From the NCBI GenBank assembly GCA_934446475.1, contig CAKSEH010000007.1:1-64000 (forward strand): a stretch of DNA of 64,000 nucleotides, given 5' to 3'. This stretch comes from an uncultured Eubacteriales bacterium (lineage in GTDB: Bacteria > Bacillota > Clostridia > Oscillospirales > Acutalibacteraceae). Position 1 is the first letter of the stretch. The number at the start of each line of letters is the position of its first letter. The notes beneath the pieces were generated by a model. The model had not been told where the DNA came from. It did no database searches and saw only the letters and a list, made by a program, of their open reading frames with translations. The position numbers and the translations under genes are program-made. This document shows, one piece after another, positions 1 through 8,116 of this stretch.

Positions 1-60
1 TTCGTCGTTGTTTAATTTTCAAGGTCCGTTTTGCGCCTCTCTTTTTCAGAGCGCCTGATT

Positions 61-89
61 ATAATACCACATCGCTCCCCCTTTGTCAA
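61..89 (-). promoter_or_regulatory. sigma-A promoter, probably of an rRNA operon beyond the left edge
   Basis: On the minus strand a perfect TTGACA (84-89) and TATTAT (61-66) are separated by 17 bp. Transcription would leave the window at its left edge. The transcribed stretch contains CTTGAAAATTAAACAA, which resembles the leader found just before 16S rRNA genes in many Firmicutes, so I infer an rrn operon. The rRNA itself is outside the window. Bases 92-214 are AT-rich, and I see no gene or clear terminator there. Confidence 0.55.
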
Positions 90-214
90 CACTTTTTTTC
101 CCTTTTTTTGAAAGTTTTTTTCATATATCATTTAAGCACAATATATGGTGTTGCAGATATAAAGCGGACAACTATTTTTAACTGCATTTTGTCTTAAAAA
201 CAATGACAGTTATA

Positions 215-880
215 CTATTCGCAGAGTTTTGACCTTAGTTTTGTCAGAATTTTTTTCTCTGCCCGTGACACCTGAACCTGAGACATATTCATAAGTGCGG
301 CGGTGTCACTTTGAGTAAGACCACCGTAATACCTGTATTTTATAAGTGCCTTTTCATTGTTATCAAGGCATACGAATGCACCGTCAAGCAGCAGCTTATC
401 GGCAAGTGTCTCTTCGGGACCGCTTTCGGGCAGGTCAAGCTGAGAAGTTCCCTCATCATTCTCCACAGTCAACGAGACCGTGGGCCGACAGGCACAAACC
501 GCCTCCGTAACCTCTTCGGGATCGCATCCGACAAGCTCTGCGAGTTCTCCGAGGGACGCCTCCCTGCCGTGATTTTTTTCGAATAAAGCGGCAGCAGCGT
601 TGATTTTCAAAAAAAGTTCCTTTAAATGTCTTGAAACTTTAACCGATCCGCCGTCTCTGAAAAGGCGTTTTATTTCTCCGAGTATAGCAGGCACGGCATA
701 TGTTGAAAAACAAAGTCCTCTTGAAAAATCAAAACCGTCAGCCGCCTTTATAAGTCCTACGCAGCCTGCCTGAAAAAGATCGTCATACTCTATGCCCTTA
801 TCCGTAAATCTTCTGCAGAGGGAATGCACAAGTCTGAGATTATCGGTTATCAGGCTGTCCCTGCTTTTAAGGTTTTGCAT
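215..880 (-). CDS. sigF: RNA polymerase sporulation sigma factor SigF
   Basis: Sigma-70 family factor of 221 aa, the usual length for SigF/SpoIIAC. Region 2 (about residues 10-75) includes DDLFQAGCVGLIKAADGFD and FSTYAVPAILGEIKRLFRD. Region 4 at the C-terminus contains a helix-turn-helix (GGLTQSDTAALMNMSQVQVSRAEKKI). In the family this factor directs early forespore transcription and is held inactive by SpoIIAB until SpoIIAA is dephosphorylated. Its start overlaps the end of spoIIAB by 14 bp and it has no strong ribosome binding site of its own, which suggests translational coupling. The gene order spoIIAA-spoIIAB-sigF makes the assignment much firmer than the sequence alone, since SigG is similar. 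Confidence 0.95.
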   Translation of the reverse strand: MQNLKSRDSLITDNLRLVHSLCRRFTDKGIEYDDLFQAGCVGLIKAADGFDFSRGLCFSTYAVPAILGEIKRLFRDGGSVKVSRHLKELFLKINAAAALFEKNHGREASLGELAELVGCDPEEVTEAVCACRPTVSLTVENDEGTSQLDLPESGPEETLADKLLLDGAFVCLDNNEKALIKYRYYGGLTQSDTAALMNMSQVQVSRAEKKILTKLRSKLCE

Positions 881-1316
881 TTACGCTGTATTTCGGGGCT
901 ATCCGCTTTAAAAGAGTTACCGTTGTTCCCTTGCCGGGTTTTGAAGAAACCTTTACCGAATCGCTGAAACTTTCCATAACCGCAAAGCCGAGTCCGGCTC
1001 TTTCTCCGCCGACGGTGGTAAAAAGAGGCTGCATAGCCTGTTCAACATTTTCTATGCCGCAGCCTTTATCTCTGATTTTAATTCTTATAGCGCCTTGCTT
1101 TAATATTTCCGCCGTTATGTAGATTTTGCCTATAGTATTTTTATAAGCATGCACAATACAATTCGTTACCGCTTCGGAAACCGATGTTTTTATATCGCTT
1201 ATTTCATCTATTGTGGGGTCAAGCTGGGCGGCAAATGCCGCAACAGCAGTTCTCGAAAAGCCTTCATTCACCGAGCGTGAAAGTACGGTAAGTGAAAATT
1301 TATTTATTACCTCCAT
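867..1316 (-). CDS. spoIIAB: anti-sigma F factor / serine kinase SpoIIAB
   Basis: GHKL-type ATPase/kinase of 149 aa. The N box is SVSEAVTNCIVHAY (about residues 46-59), the G1 box is IRDKGCGI and the G2 region is GGERAGLGFAVMESF. In Bacillus the protein binds SigF and phosphorylates SpoIIAA on a serine. It lies 1 bp after spoIIAA and overlaps sigF, the standard three-gene operon. No key motif is missing. Confidence 0.95.
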   Translation of the reverse strand: MEVINKFSLTVLSRSVNEGFSRTAVAAFAAQLDPTIDEISDIKTSVSEAVTNCIVHAYKNTIGKIYITAEILKQGAIRIKIRDKGCGIENVEQAMQPLFTTVGGERAGLGFAVMESFSDSVKVSSKPGKGTTVTLLKRIAPKYSVNAKP

Positions 1317-1317
1317 T

Positions 1318-1638
1318 TTATTCTTCCCTTTCTTTGAGTTCTGCGAGGCGTTCTATGCCCGCAAGTTTCATAACCTTATATATTTGCGGAGATGTTCCGA
1401 CTATACTGAGAGTTGCCCCTGTTTTCAAAAGATTTCTGTAACGGCCCAGAACAAGCCCTATACCAGAGCTGTCCATAAACGATATATTTTCAAAATCCAT
1501 TATAAGAAGAGAGGGCATATTAAGTTCAAGTGCACTGTCTATTTCTCCTCTGATATAGGCCGCACTGTGATGGTCAAGCTCTCCGGAAAGTTTTGCCGTA
1601 ACTACCTCGCCTTTAACTGATATTTCAACCGGCATCAA
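1318..1638 (-). CDS. spoIIAA: anti-sigma F factor antagonist SpoIIAA
   Basis: Single STAS domain, 106 aa. The phosphorylatable serine lies in the typical FMDSSGIGLVLGRY motif (about residues 54-67). Unphosphorylated SpoIIAA releases SigF from SpoIIAB. It is the first gene of the spoIIA operon. The start ATG at 1638 follows an AGAGGTG ribosome binding site. I looked for a sigma-H type promoter in 1639-1735 and did not find one I would defend. Confidence 0.94.
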   Translation of the reverse strand: MMPVEISVKGEVVTAKLSGELDHHSAAYIRGEIDSALELNMPSLLIMDFENISFMDSSGIGLVLGRYRNLLKTGATLSIVGTSPQIYKVMKLAGIERLAELKEREE

Positions 1639-1735
1639 ATCACCTCTGTTTTAAAAATAATAAGGACAAGCCTTTATATAATAATAAGCGTTTGACACCG
1701 AAAATTGTGTCGCTGTAAGGTGTAAAAAAAGGTGT

Positions 1736-2965
1736 TTATTTGAAAATTTCGGGCACCTTTTGCCGTGCCTCAGCGGCAAGATAAAGTGAGCCGGTTATTA
1801 TGCAGGCATTTTCCCTTTTTAAAACATCGGAGATTGCGCTGTCAAGATTTGCGGCAGGGCGTGCATTTTTGCAAAATCGTTTGGCTTTTAAAGCGAGCGC
1901 CTCGGCACTTATGGGACGCCCGTTATCCGAAACGGCAACCGTTATAATATCGGAAACGGCAGGAGAAATGATTTTTAAAAATTCATCGCAGTTTTTATCA
2001 GCCATCATCCCTATCACGGCAGTTATATCTTCTTTTATATCGCCGAGAGCATCCTTAAGCACCCTTGCGGCGCAGGGATTATGCGCACCGTCGGTAATGA
2101 CAAGAGGATCTTTATTTAAAACCTCAAGTCTTGCGGGAAACTTAACTTTTGAAAGTCCTGCTGCTATGGTTTTATCGCCGATATCGGGGAATGCCGATTT
2201 TATCGTTTCGATTGCGGTAACGGCATTATTGATCTGATGCCTTCCGCCCAAAGGCACCTCGTACCTGTTGCCCTTATAAATAAATGAATTTCCGAAAATA
2301 TTGCTTTTCAGCGTTATCAGGGCAGATTCATCCGGCAAAACAAAATTTTTCGACGCTGATTTTATTATTTTGAGTGCAGCAGGCTCCTGCCCAATACAGG
2401 TAACGGTTTTATCTCCGATAATGCCGCACTTTTCGGCAGTTATTTTCTCTATAGTATCTCCGAGAACAGCCGTATGGTCAAGACCGATTTTTGTTATAAC
2501 GGAGGCAAGTTTATTTTTAAGAGGAAGAGTGTTTGTTGCGTCAAGACTGCCGCCGAGGCCTGTTTCAATAACGGCAATATCGCACTTTTCTCTTGAAAAA
2601 TACAAAAAGCCCATAACTGTCACAAATTCAAATTCTTTAAGAGCAACATTTGCCGAGAGCACCTCTTCGGCAAGCTTGGCAAGATTTTCTTCCGGTATAA
2701 ATTCTCCGTTTATCTGAATCCGCTCACGAAAATTCACTACATACGGAGATATAAAAAGTCCCGTTTTAAGTCCGGCTTCTTCAAGAATCGACGCTGTCAT
2801 CGCACAGACCGAGCCTTTGCCGTTTGTTCCTGCAATATGAATACTTTTAAAATTGTTTTGCGGGTCTCCGAGCTTTGCAAGTGCCGCTTTTACTCTTTCA
2901 AGTCCCGGCGGCATAGTGAAGTTCCCGTTTTTGCGTATTTCTTCAAGTGCGTTTATATAATCCAT
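1736..2965 (-). CDS. folC: bifunctional folylpolyglutamate synthase / dihydrofolate synthase
   Basis: Mur-ligase-fold enzyme of 409 aa. The ATP loop GTNGKGS sits at residues 46-52, the central motif is ETGLGGSLDATN, and the C-terminal ligase domain begins near ITDGAHNP. It adds glutamate to dihydropteroate and to folates, which retains folate in the cell. It follows valS on the same strand, a neighbourhood common in Firmicutes. The 83-bp gap to valS holds a strong hairpin, so folC expression may be partly separate from valS. Confidence 0.93.
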   Translation of the reverse strand: MDYINALEEIRKNGNFTMPPGLERVKAALAKLGDPQNNFKSIHIAGTNGKGSVCAMTASILEEAGLKTGLFISPYVVNFRERIQINGEFIPEENLAKLAEEVLSANVALKEFEFVTVMGFLYFSREKCDIAVIETGLGGSLDATNTLPLKNKLASVITKIGLDHTAVLGDTIEKITAEKCGIIGDKTVTCIGQEPAALKIIKSASKNFVLPDESALITLKSNIFGNSFIYKGNRYEVPLGGRHQINNAVTAIETIKSAFPDIGDKTIAAGLSKVKFPARLEVLNKDPLVITDGAHNPCAARVLKDALGDIKEDITAVIGMMADKNCDEFLKIISPAVSDIITVAVSDNGRPISAEALALKAKRFCKNARPAANLDSAISDVLKRENACIITGSLYLAAEARQKVPEIFK

Positions 2966-3016
2966 TTTTTACACCAAACTTACCCTGATTGTATTGTCTA
3001 AGCAAAAAGTGAAAAT

Positions 3017-3042
3017 GCGGGTCTGCCGAAAAGCAGACCCGC
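3017..3042 (-). terminator. hairpin terminator after valS
   Basis: Perfect 10-bp stem (GCGGGTCTGC with GCAGACCCGC) and a 6-nt loop. Read on the minus strand it is followed by ATTTTCACTTTTTG, an interrupted T tract. It lies 7 bp downstream of the valS stop codon. It is probably a leaky terminator between valS and folC. Confidence 0.7.
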
Positions 3043-3048
3043 AAACGG

Positions 3049-5682
3049 TTACATATTTTCAAGTTCTTTTATGCTTTCCTTGATCATCTTAATTTTATCT
3101 TCTGCCTTTTTAAGTCCCTGACGCTGCTGTTCCACAACTTTTTCGGGGGCCTTTGCCATAAATCCCTGATTATTAAGCTTTTTATCAAAGAACAAGCGAT
3201 CTTCTTCCGCTTTTTTAAGGTCTTTTTCAAGCCGTGAAAGCTCTGCGGCTATATCAACAAGCTCTTTCATAGGCATATAGACCGTTGCAGAATCGGTTAC
3301 AACTCTTACCGCTCCCGATGTCTCGAAGCTATCGCCCGTTTCAACATCAGAGGCATACGCAAGGCGGCATATATACGCCTTTCCGCTTTCAAATGTATCC
3401 TTAAACGAAGTTACTATAAACACACTTGCCTTTTTGGAGGGCGGAACATTCATTTCCGCTCTGCGGTTTCTGACAGCCTTAATAACCTCCATTATGCGCT
3501 CAAATTCCGTTTCTTCGTTCCTAAAGTCAAGTCCTGAGTCAAACTCAGGCCAGCTCGACACCATAAGAGCTTCGCCTTTATGCGGAAGAGCCTGCCAGAT
3601 CTCTTCGGTTATGAACGGCATAAACGGATGAAGCAGAGAGAGCGTTCCGCTGAAAACATAAAGTAAAACGCTTCGTGCCGTATCCTTAGCGGCATTATCG
3701 TCACCGAAAAGTCTTGCCTTTGATATCTCGATATACCAGTCGCAGAAAACGTCCCAAATGAAATCATAAAGCTTTTGCACTGCCAGGCCGAGTTCGAAAT
3801 TATCAAGATTTTCGGTCACTTCCCTTATAAGGGTATTATACTTTGACAGTATCCATTTATCCTCAAGTGCAAGTTTTTTACCGTCTACAGAAAGCATTTC
3901 ATCGCTTTCAAGATTCATCATTATAAATCTTGCCGCATTCCATATTTTATTTGCGAAGTTTCTGCTCGACTCAACTCTTTCGGGGATATATCTCATATCA
4001 TTACCGGGACTGTTTCCGGTTGCAAGTGAAAATCTGAGCGCATCGGCACCGTATTCGTCTATTACCTCAAGCGGGTCGACTCCGTTGCCTAATGATTTTG
4101 ACATCTTTCTTCCCTGACTGTCTCTTACAAGTCCGTGTATCAAAACAGTATCAAACGGGACTCTGCCTGTTTGTTCAAGACCGGAAAACATCATTCGCAT
4201 AACCCAGAACGGAATTATATCATAACCCGTAACGAGAGTGTTTGTGGGATAATAGTGTTTGAAATCCTCCGTCATTTCAGGCCAGCCGAGCGTTGAAAAG
4301 GGCCAAAGCGCAGACGAGAACCAGGTATCAAGGGTATCGGGGTCCTGCTTTATATTTGTGCTGCCGCAGTGGGCGCACTTTGTTATATTATCTTCCTTTG
4401 AGACGGTTATCTCGCCGCAATCATCGCAATACCAGGCAGGTATTCTGTGACCCCACCAAAGCTGACGGGAAATACACCAGTCTCTAATATTCTCAAGCCA
4501 GTGGAAATAAACCTTCTCGAAGCGTTTTGGAACGAATTTCGTTTCCTCTTCCTTTACCGCTTCTATAGCCGGCTGTGCGAGCGGCTTCATTTTTACGAAC
4601 CACTGTTTTGAAACTCTCGGCTCAACAGTTGAACCGCAGCGGTAGCAGGTGCCCACATTATGCGAATAGTCCTCTATCTTTACGAGTGCACCTTCTGCTT
4701 TAAGGTCTTCAACTATTGCTTTTCTTGCCTCATATCTGTCCATTCCGGCATATTTGGGATAATCTTCGGTTATTTTTGCATCGGGAGTCATAACATTTAT
4801 AACCTCAAGGTTATGTCTTAAACCGACCTCGAAGTCGTTAGGGTCGTGAGCGGGAGTTATCTTAACGACGCCTGTACCGAAATCCGTTTCAACATAGCTG
4901 TCCGCTATAACGGGAATTTCACGGTGAACTATAGGCAGTATAAGCGTTTTGCCGACCATATCCTTATACCGTTCATCATCGGGATTTACTGCAACCGCAG
5001 TATCTCCGAGCAGGGTTTCGGGACGGGTCGTGGCAAGCTCCAGATATCCGCTGCCGTCCTTAAAAGGATAACGAAGATGCCAAAAATGACCTGCCTGCTC
5101 TTCATATTCCACTTCGGCATCGGAAATAGAAGTAAGACAATGCGGGCACCAGTTTATTATACGCTCGCCCCTGTATATAAGTCCTTTATTGTAAAGTCTT
5201 TCAAAAACCTCTCTTACTGCCTTTGAGCAGCCCTCGTCAAGAGTAAATCTTTCTCTTTCCCAGTCGCACGAAGAACCGAGTTTTTTAAGCTGTTCTATAA
5301 TTCTGCCGCCGTACTGCTTTTTCCACGCCCATGCACGCTCCAAAAAGCCGTCTCTGCCTATATCGTCCTTAGTTATACCCTCTTTACGCATTGCCTCGAC
5401 TATTTTAGCCTCGGTTGCTATAGAAGCGTGATCGGTGCCGGGAACCCAAAGGGTATCGTATCCCTGCATACGTTTAAAGCGGATAAGGATATCCTGAAGG
5501 GTATTATCAAGAGCGTGTCCCATATGGAGCTGACCGGTTATATTCGGGGGCGGAATAACTATGGTGTAGGTTTCCTTTCCCTCTTCGCATTTTGCGTGAA
5601 AATACCTGCCGTTTAACCACATTTTATAAATGCGGTCTTCTACCTCTTTAGGGTCATACTGCTTGGCAAGTTCTTTATTCAT
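3049..5682 (-). CDS. valS: valine--tRNA ligase
   Basis: Class I aminoacyl-tRNA synthetase of 877 aa from the chosen start. The HIGH motif appears as HMGH in PPNITGQLHMGHALDNTL and the second signature as GRKMSKSLGNGVDPLEVIDE. The central editing domain carries ATTRPETLLGDTAVAVNP. The C-terminus is the usual ValS coiled-coil arm (ELSRLEKDLKKAEEDRLFF). I start at 5682 (MNKELAKQYDPKEVE) because GGAGGAGAG lies 4 bp upstream. A longer reading from 5706 adds eight residues and has no such site. There is no T-box in the 176 bp upstream. Confidence 0.96.
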   Translation of the reverse strand: MNKELAKQYDPKEVEDRIYKMWLNGRYFHAKCEEGKETYTIVIPPPNITGQLHMGHALDNTLQDILIRFKRMQGYDTLWVPGTDHASIATEAKIVEAMRKEGITKDDIGRDGFLERAWAWKKQYGGRIIEQLKKLGSSCDWERERFTLDEGCSKAVREVFERLYNKGLIYRGERIINWCPHCLTSISDAEVEYEEQAGHFWHLRYPFKDGSGYLELATTRPETLLGDTAVAVNPDDERYKDMVGKTLILPIVHREIPVIADSYVETDFGTGVVKITPAHDPNDFEVGLRHNLEVINVMTPDAKITEDYPKYAGMDRYEARKAIVEDLKAEGALVKIEDYSHNVGTCYRCGSTVEPRVSKQWFVKMKPLAQPAIEAVKEEETKFVPKRFEKVYFHWLENIRDWCISRQLWWGHRIPAWYCDDCGEITVSKEDNITKCAHCGSTNIKQDPDTLDTWFSSALWPFSTLGWPEMTEDFKHYYPTNTLVTGYDIIPFWVMRMMFSGLEQTGRVPFDTVLIHGLVRDSQGRKMSKSLGNGVDPLEVIDEYGADALRFSLATGNSPGNDMRYIPERVESSRNFANKIWNAARFIMMNLESDEMLSVDGKKLALEDKWILSKYNTLIREVTENLDNFELGLAVQKLYDFIWDVFCDWYIEISKARLFGDDNAAKDTARSVLLYVFSGTLSLLHPFMPFITEEIWQALPHKGEALMVSSWPEFDSGLDFRNEETEFERIMEVIKAVRNRRAEMNVPPSKKASVFIVTSFKDTFESGKAYICRLAYASDVETGDSFETSGAVRVVTDSATVYMPMKELVDIAAELSRLEKDLKKAEEDRLFFDKKLNNQGFMAKAPEKVVEQQRQGLKKAEDKIKMIKESIKELENM

Positions 5683-5775
5683 AAAGCTCTCCTCCGAAAT
5701 TAGCATAATTTTACAGAATAATCTGATTTTAAATACACAAGATACTTATGTCAGCCCTGAACAAAAGGCGTTTGC

Positions 5776-5799
5776 GGTTCGGGCGGACAGCCGCCCGAA
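5776..5799. terminator. GC-rich hairpin between parC and valS
   Basis: Perfect 10-bp inverted repeat GTTCGGGCGG / CCGCCCGAAC with a short loop, 60 bp after the parC stop. On the minus strand, where transcription comes from, the following bases are not a good T tract. It may therefore be an RNA-stabilising hairpin or a partial terminator rather than a full stop. Confidence 0.5.
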
Positions 5800-5858
5800 C
5801 TCTTTTGATTTTTGCAAAGGTATTCGGACGGTTTTTATTTTTTTTGAGTTTTTTGTGC

Positions 5859-8099
5859 TTAAAGTTCTAAAGCTGCCTGTTTTGCGCCCGATTGCTTAAA
5901 ACTCCCTGCCGCCGGCAAATTTTTTGTGCGATAGCGATGGTCGTTTTCAAGGCTTCCTTGTTCATAGGGCACGGCTGTGAGCACACGCTGACCTTTCTTT
6001 TGAGTCATAACGGCAATTCCGCCGTTATCCCTTGTCGTCTTCTGAGGAATACTTGCAGTATTTACAATAAGCATTCTGCCGTTTGTGGAAGTTAAAACGA
6101 GCTCGCAGTCATCCTCAAAATACATAACCGTATGCAGCGCATATTTATCGCAGTAAGCCGATATGAGCTTTCTGCGGTTTGTTTTTGTTTGATAGGATGA
6201 AAGCGGGACTTTTGCTATTCTTCCGTTATCGAAAACAAAAATCATAAAGCCGTTATAGTTTGCGGTCGATACCATATAGACAGATGATTCACCGTCGTCG
6301 AAACCGAGCTTTCCTGCGACAAAGTCTCCGAGCAGACTTGCTTTACCGTCGGAAAATTCGGAAACCTTACTTTTGTAAACAGTCGCTCTGTTTGTGAAAA
6401 ACAGAAGATCACAGGCATTGGTCGACTCAACAGTCTGAACAATACTGTCTCCCTCTTTAAGCTTCTGTTCGCCGCTCATCCTCAGCGACTGCGGCGTTAT
6501 TTTTTTGAAATAACCGTCATTTGTAAAGAAAAGCGTAACCGGAGAATCGTCGATCTCTTCGATTTCATCTGAGAAAGATTCACCTTCCGATGCGATTATT
6601 TTGGTTTTTCTGTCCTTGCCGTACTTTTTAATAACTTCATTCAGCTCGGATACTATTATTTTCAGAATTTTAGACCTTGATTTTAAAATATCCTGCATTT
6701 CTTCAATTTCTTTTTCAAGGTCAGTTATATCCTCAAGGCGTTTAAGAATATATTCACGGTTTAAGTGTCTGAGCTTTATCTCTGCCACATACTCCGCCTG
6801 AACTTCGTCTATACCGAAGCCTATCATAAGGTTCGGAACGACTTCCTTTTCTTCCTCGGTCTCCCTTACTATCTTTATAGCCTTATCGATATCAAGAAGT
6901 ATTTTTTGCATACCGTGCAAAAGGTGGAGACGGTCGCTCGCCTTGCTGAGTCTGAAATACACCCTGCGTCTTACACATTCTTCCCTGAATGCCACCCACT
7001 CGGATATAATTTCCTTAACGCCCATAACTTTAGGACTGCCGGCTATCAGGATATTGAAATTGCAGGCAAAATTGTCCTGAAGGGGTGTTGATTTATAAAG
7101 TTTTTTCATAAGTTTATCGGGGTCGGTTCCTCTTTTGAGGTCTATGGTTATTTTTAGTCCCTCAAGGTCGGTCTCGTCCCTTATATCGCTTATTTCGGTT
7201 ATTTTTTTTGCCTTTACAAGCTCTACCACTTTTTCAATGATCTGTTCGCTTGTCGTCGTCGGCGGAATTTCGGTTATATCTATGCAGTTTTGGGATTTAT
7301 CATAGGAATATACCCCTCTGATTTTAAAACTTCCCCTGCCCGTTTCATATATCTTTTCCGTTTCAGCCCTATCGTATAAAAGCTCTCCGCCTATCGGAAA
7401 ATCCGGAGCAATAAGAGTATCGGCAACATTTATATCGTTATCCTTTATATACGCTACGGTCGTTTCGCAGACTTCCCTTAAGTTAAAGGAACAAATAGAG
7501 CTCGCCATACCTGCGGCTATACCCATATTTGAGTTTACAAGTATAGTGGGAAATGTTACGGGAAAAAGAACCGGTTCTTTTTTACTTGCGTCATAATTAT
7601 CCACAAAATCGACGGTGTCTTTATCTATATCGGCAAAAAGCTCCGACGCTATGGGAGCGAGCTTTGCCTCCGTATACCTTGCGGCGGCGCACTGCATATC
7701 TCTTGAATATGCTTTACCGAACGAACCTTTTGATGCCACAAACGGATGAAGCAATGCGGCATTTCCTTCCGAAAGCCTTACCATTGTGTCATAAATTGCG
7801 GCATCGCCGTGGGGATTTAAACGCATAGTCTGTCCCACAATGTTTGCGGACTTGGTTGTGGGTCCGTTTAAAAGGCCCATTTCATACATCGTATATAGCA
7901 GTTTTCTGTGCGAAGGCTTGAATCCGTCTATCTCGGGGATAGCACGGGAAACGATTATGCTCATAGCATACGGCATAAAATTCGTTCTGAGCGTTTCGGT
8001 TACGGGACTTTCAACTACTGTTCCCGCTCCCGCTATATAAGCGTTTGCCGTGCCCTTACGCTTTTTTTGCTGCTCTTCCTTTTTTCTTTTCAAAGCCAA
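5859..8099 (-). CDS. parC: type IIA topoisomerase A subunit (topoisomerase IV-like ParC)
   Basis: 746-aa DNA cleavage/reunion subunit. The winged-helix region runs from about residue 40 (MPYAMSIIVSRAIPEIDGFK). The catalytic tyrosine is Y142 in AAARYTEAKL. The C-terminus holds a divergent beta-propeller region (residues 520-720) with repeated VYKSK / FFTNRA-like blades. It partners the ParE-like ATPase encoded immediately upstream, with which it makes an operon. It is shorter and more divergent than GyrA (for example AAARYTE where GyrA has AAMRYTE), so I assign it to the second, topoisomerase IV-like pair of Clostridia. The N-terminus is lysine-rich. Decatenation activity is inferred from family and pairing. 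Confidence 0.85.
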   Translation of the reverse strand: MALKRKKEEQQKKRKGTANAYIAGAGTVVESPVTETLRTNFMPYAMSIIVSRAIPEIDGFKPSHRKLLYTMYEMGLLNGPTTKSANIVGQTMRLNPHGDAAIYDTMVRLSEGNAALLHPFVASKGSFGKAYSRDMQCAAARYTEAKLAPIASELFADIDKDTVDFVDNYDASKKEPVLFPVTFPTILVNSNMGIAAGMASSICSFNLREVCETTVAYIKDNDINVADTLIAPDFPIGGELLYDRAETEKIYETGRGSFKIRGVYSYDKSQNCIDITEIPPTTTSEQIIEKVVELVKAKKITEISDIRDETDLEGLKITIDLKRGTDPDKLMKKLYKSTPLQDNFACNFNILIAGSPKVMGVKEIISEWVAFREECVRRRVYFRLSKASDRLHLLHGMQKILLDIDKAIKIVRETEEEKEVVPNLMIGFGIDEVQAEYVAEIKLRHLNREYILKRLEDITDLEKEIEEMQDILKSRSKILKIIVSELNEVIKKYGKDRKTKIIASEGESFSDEIEEIDDSPVTLFFTNDGYFKKITPQSLRMSGEQKLKEGDSIVQTVESTNACDLLFFTNRATVYKSKVSEFSDGKASLLGDFVAGKLGFDDGESSVYMVSTANYNGFMIFVFDNGRIAKVPLSSYQTKTNRRKLISAYCDKYALHTVMYFEDDCELVLTSTNGRMLIVNTASIPQKTTRDNGGIAVMTQKKGQRVLTAVPYEQGSLENDHRYRTKNLPAAGSFKQSGAKQAALEL

Positions 8100-8116
8100 A
8101 AGCCCTTTCTCCTTCT

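Noticed and set aside
2981..2997. 17-bp repeat TACCCTGATTGTATTGT, also at 49133-49149
   Set aside because: One exact pair of this length is possible by chance in 64 kb, only the short CTAAG nearby is also shared, and there is no structural or positional logic.
5683..5858. T-box before valS
   Set aside because: No stem I motif, no GGTGG-type T-box and no antiterminator; only a GC-rich hairpin is present.
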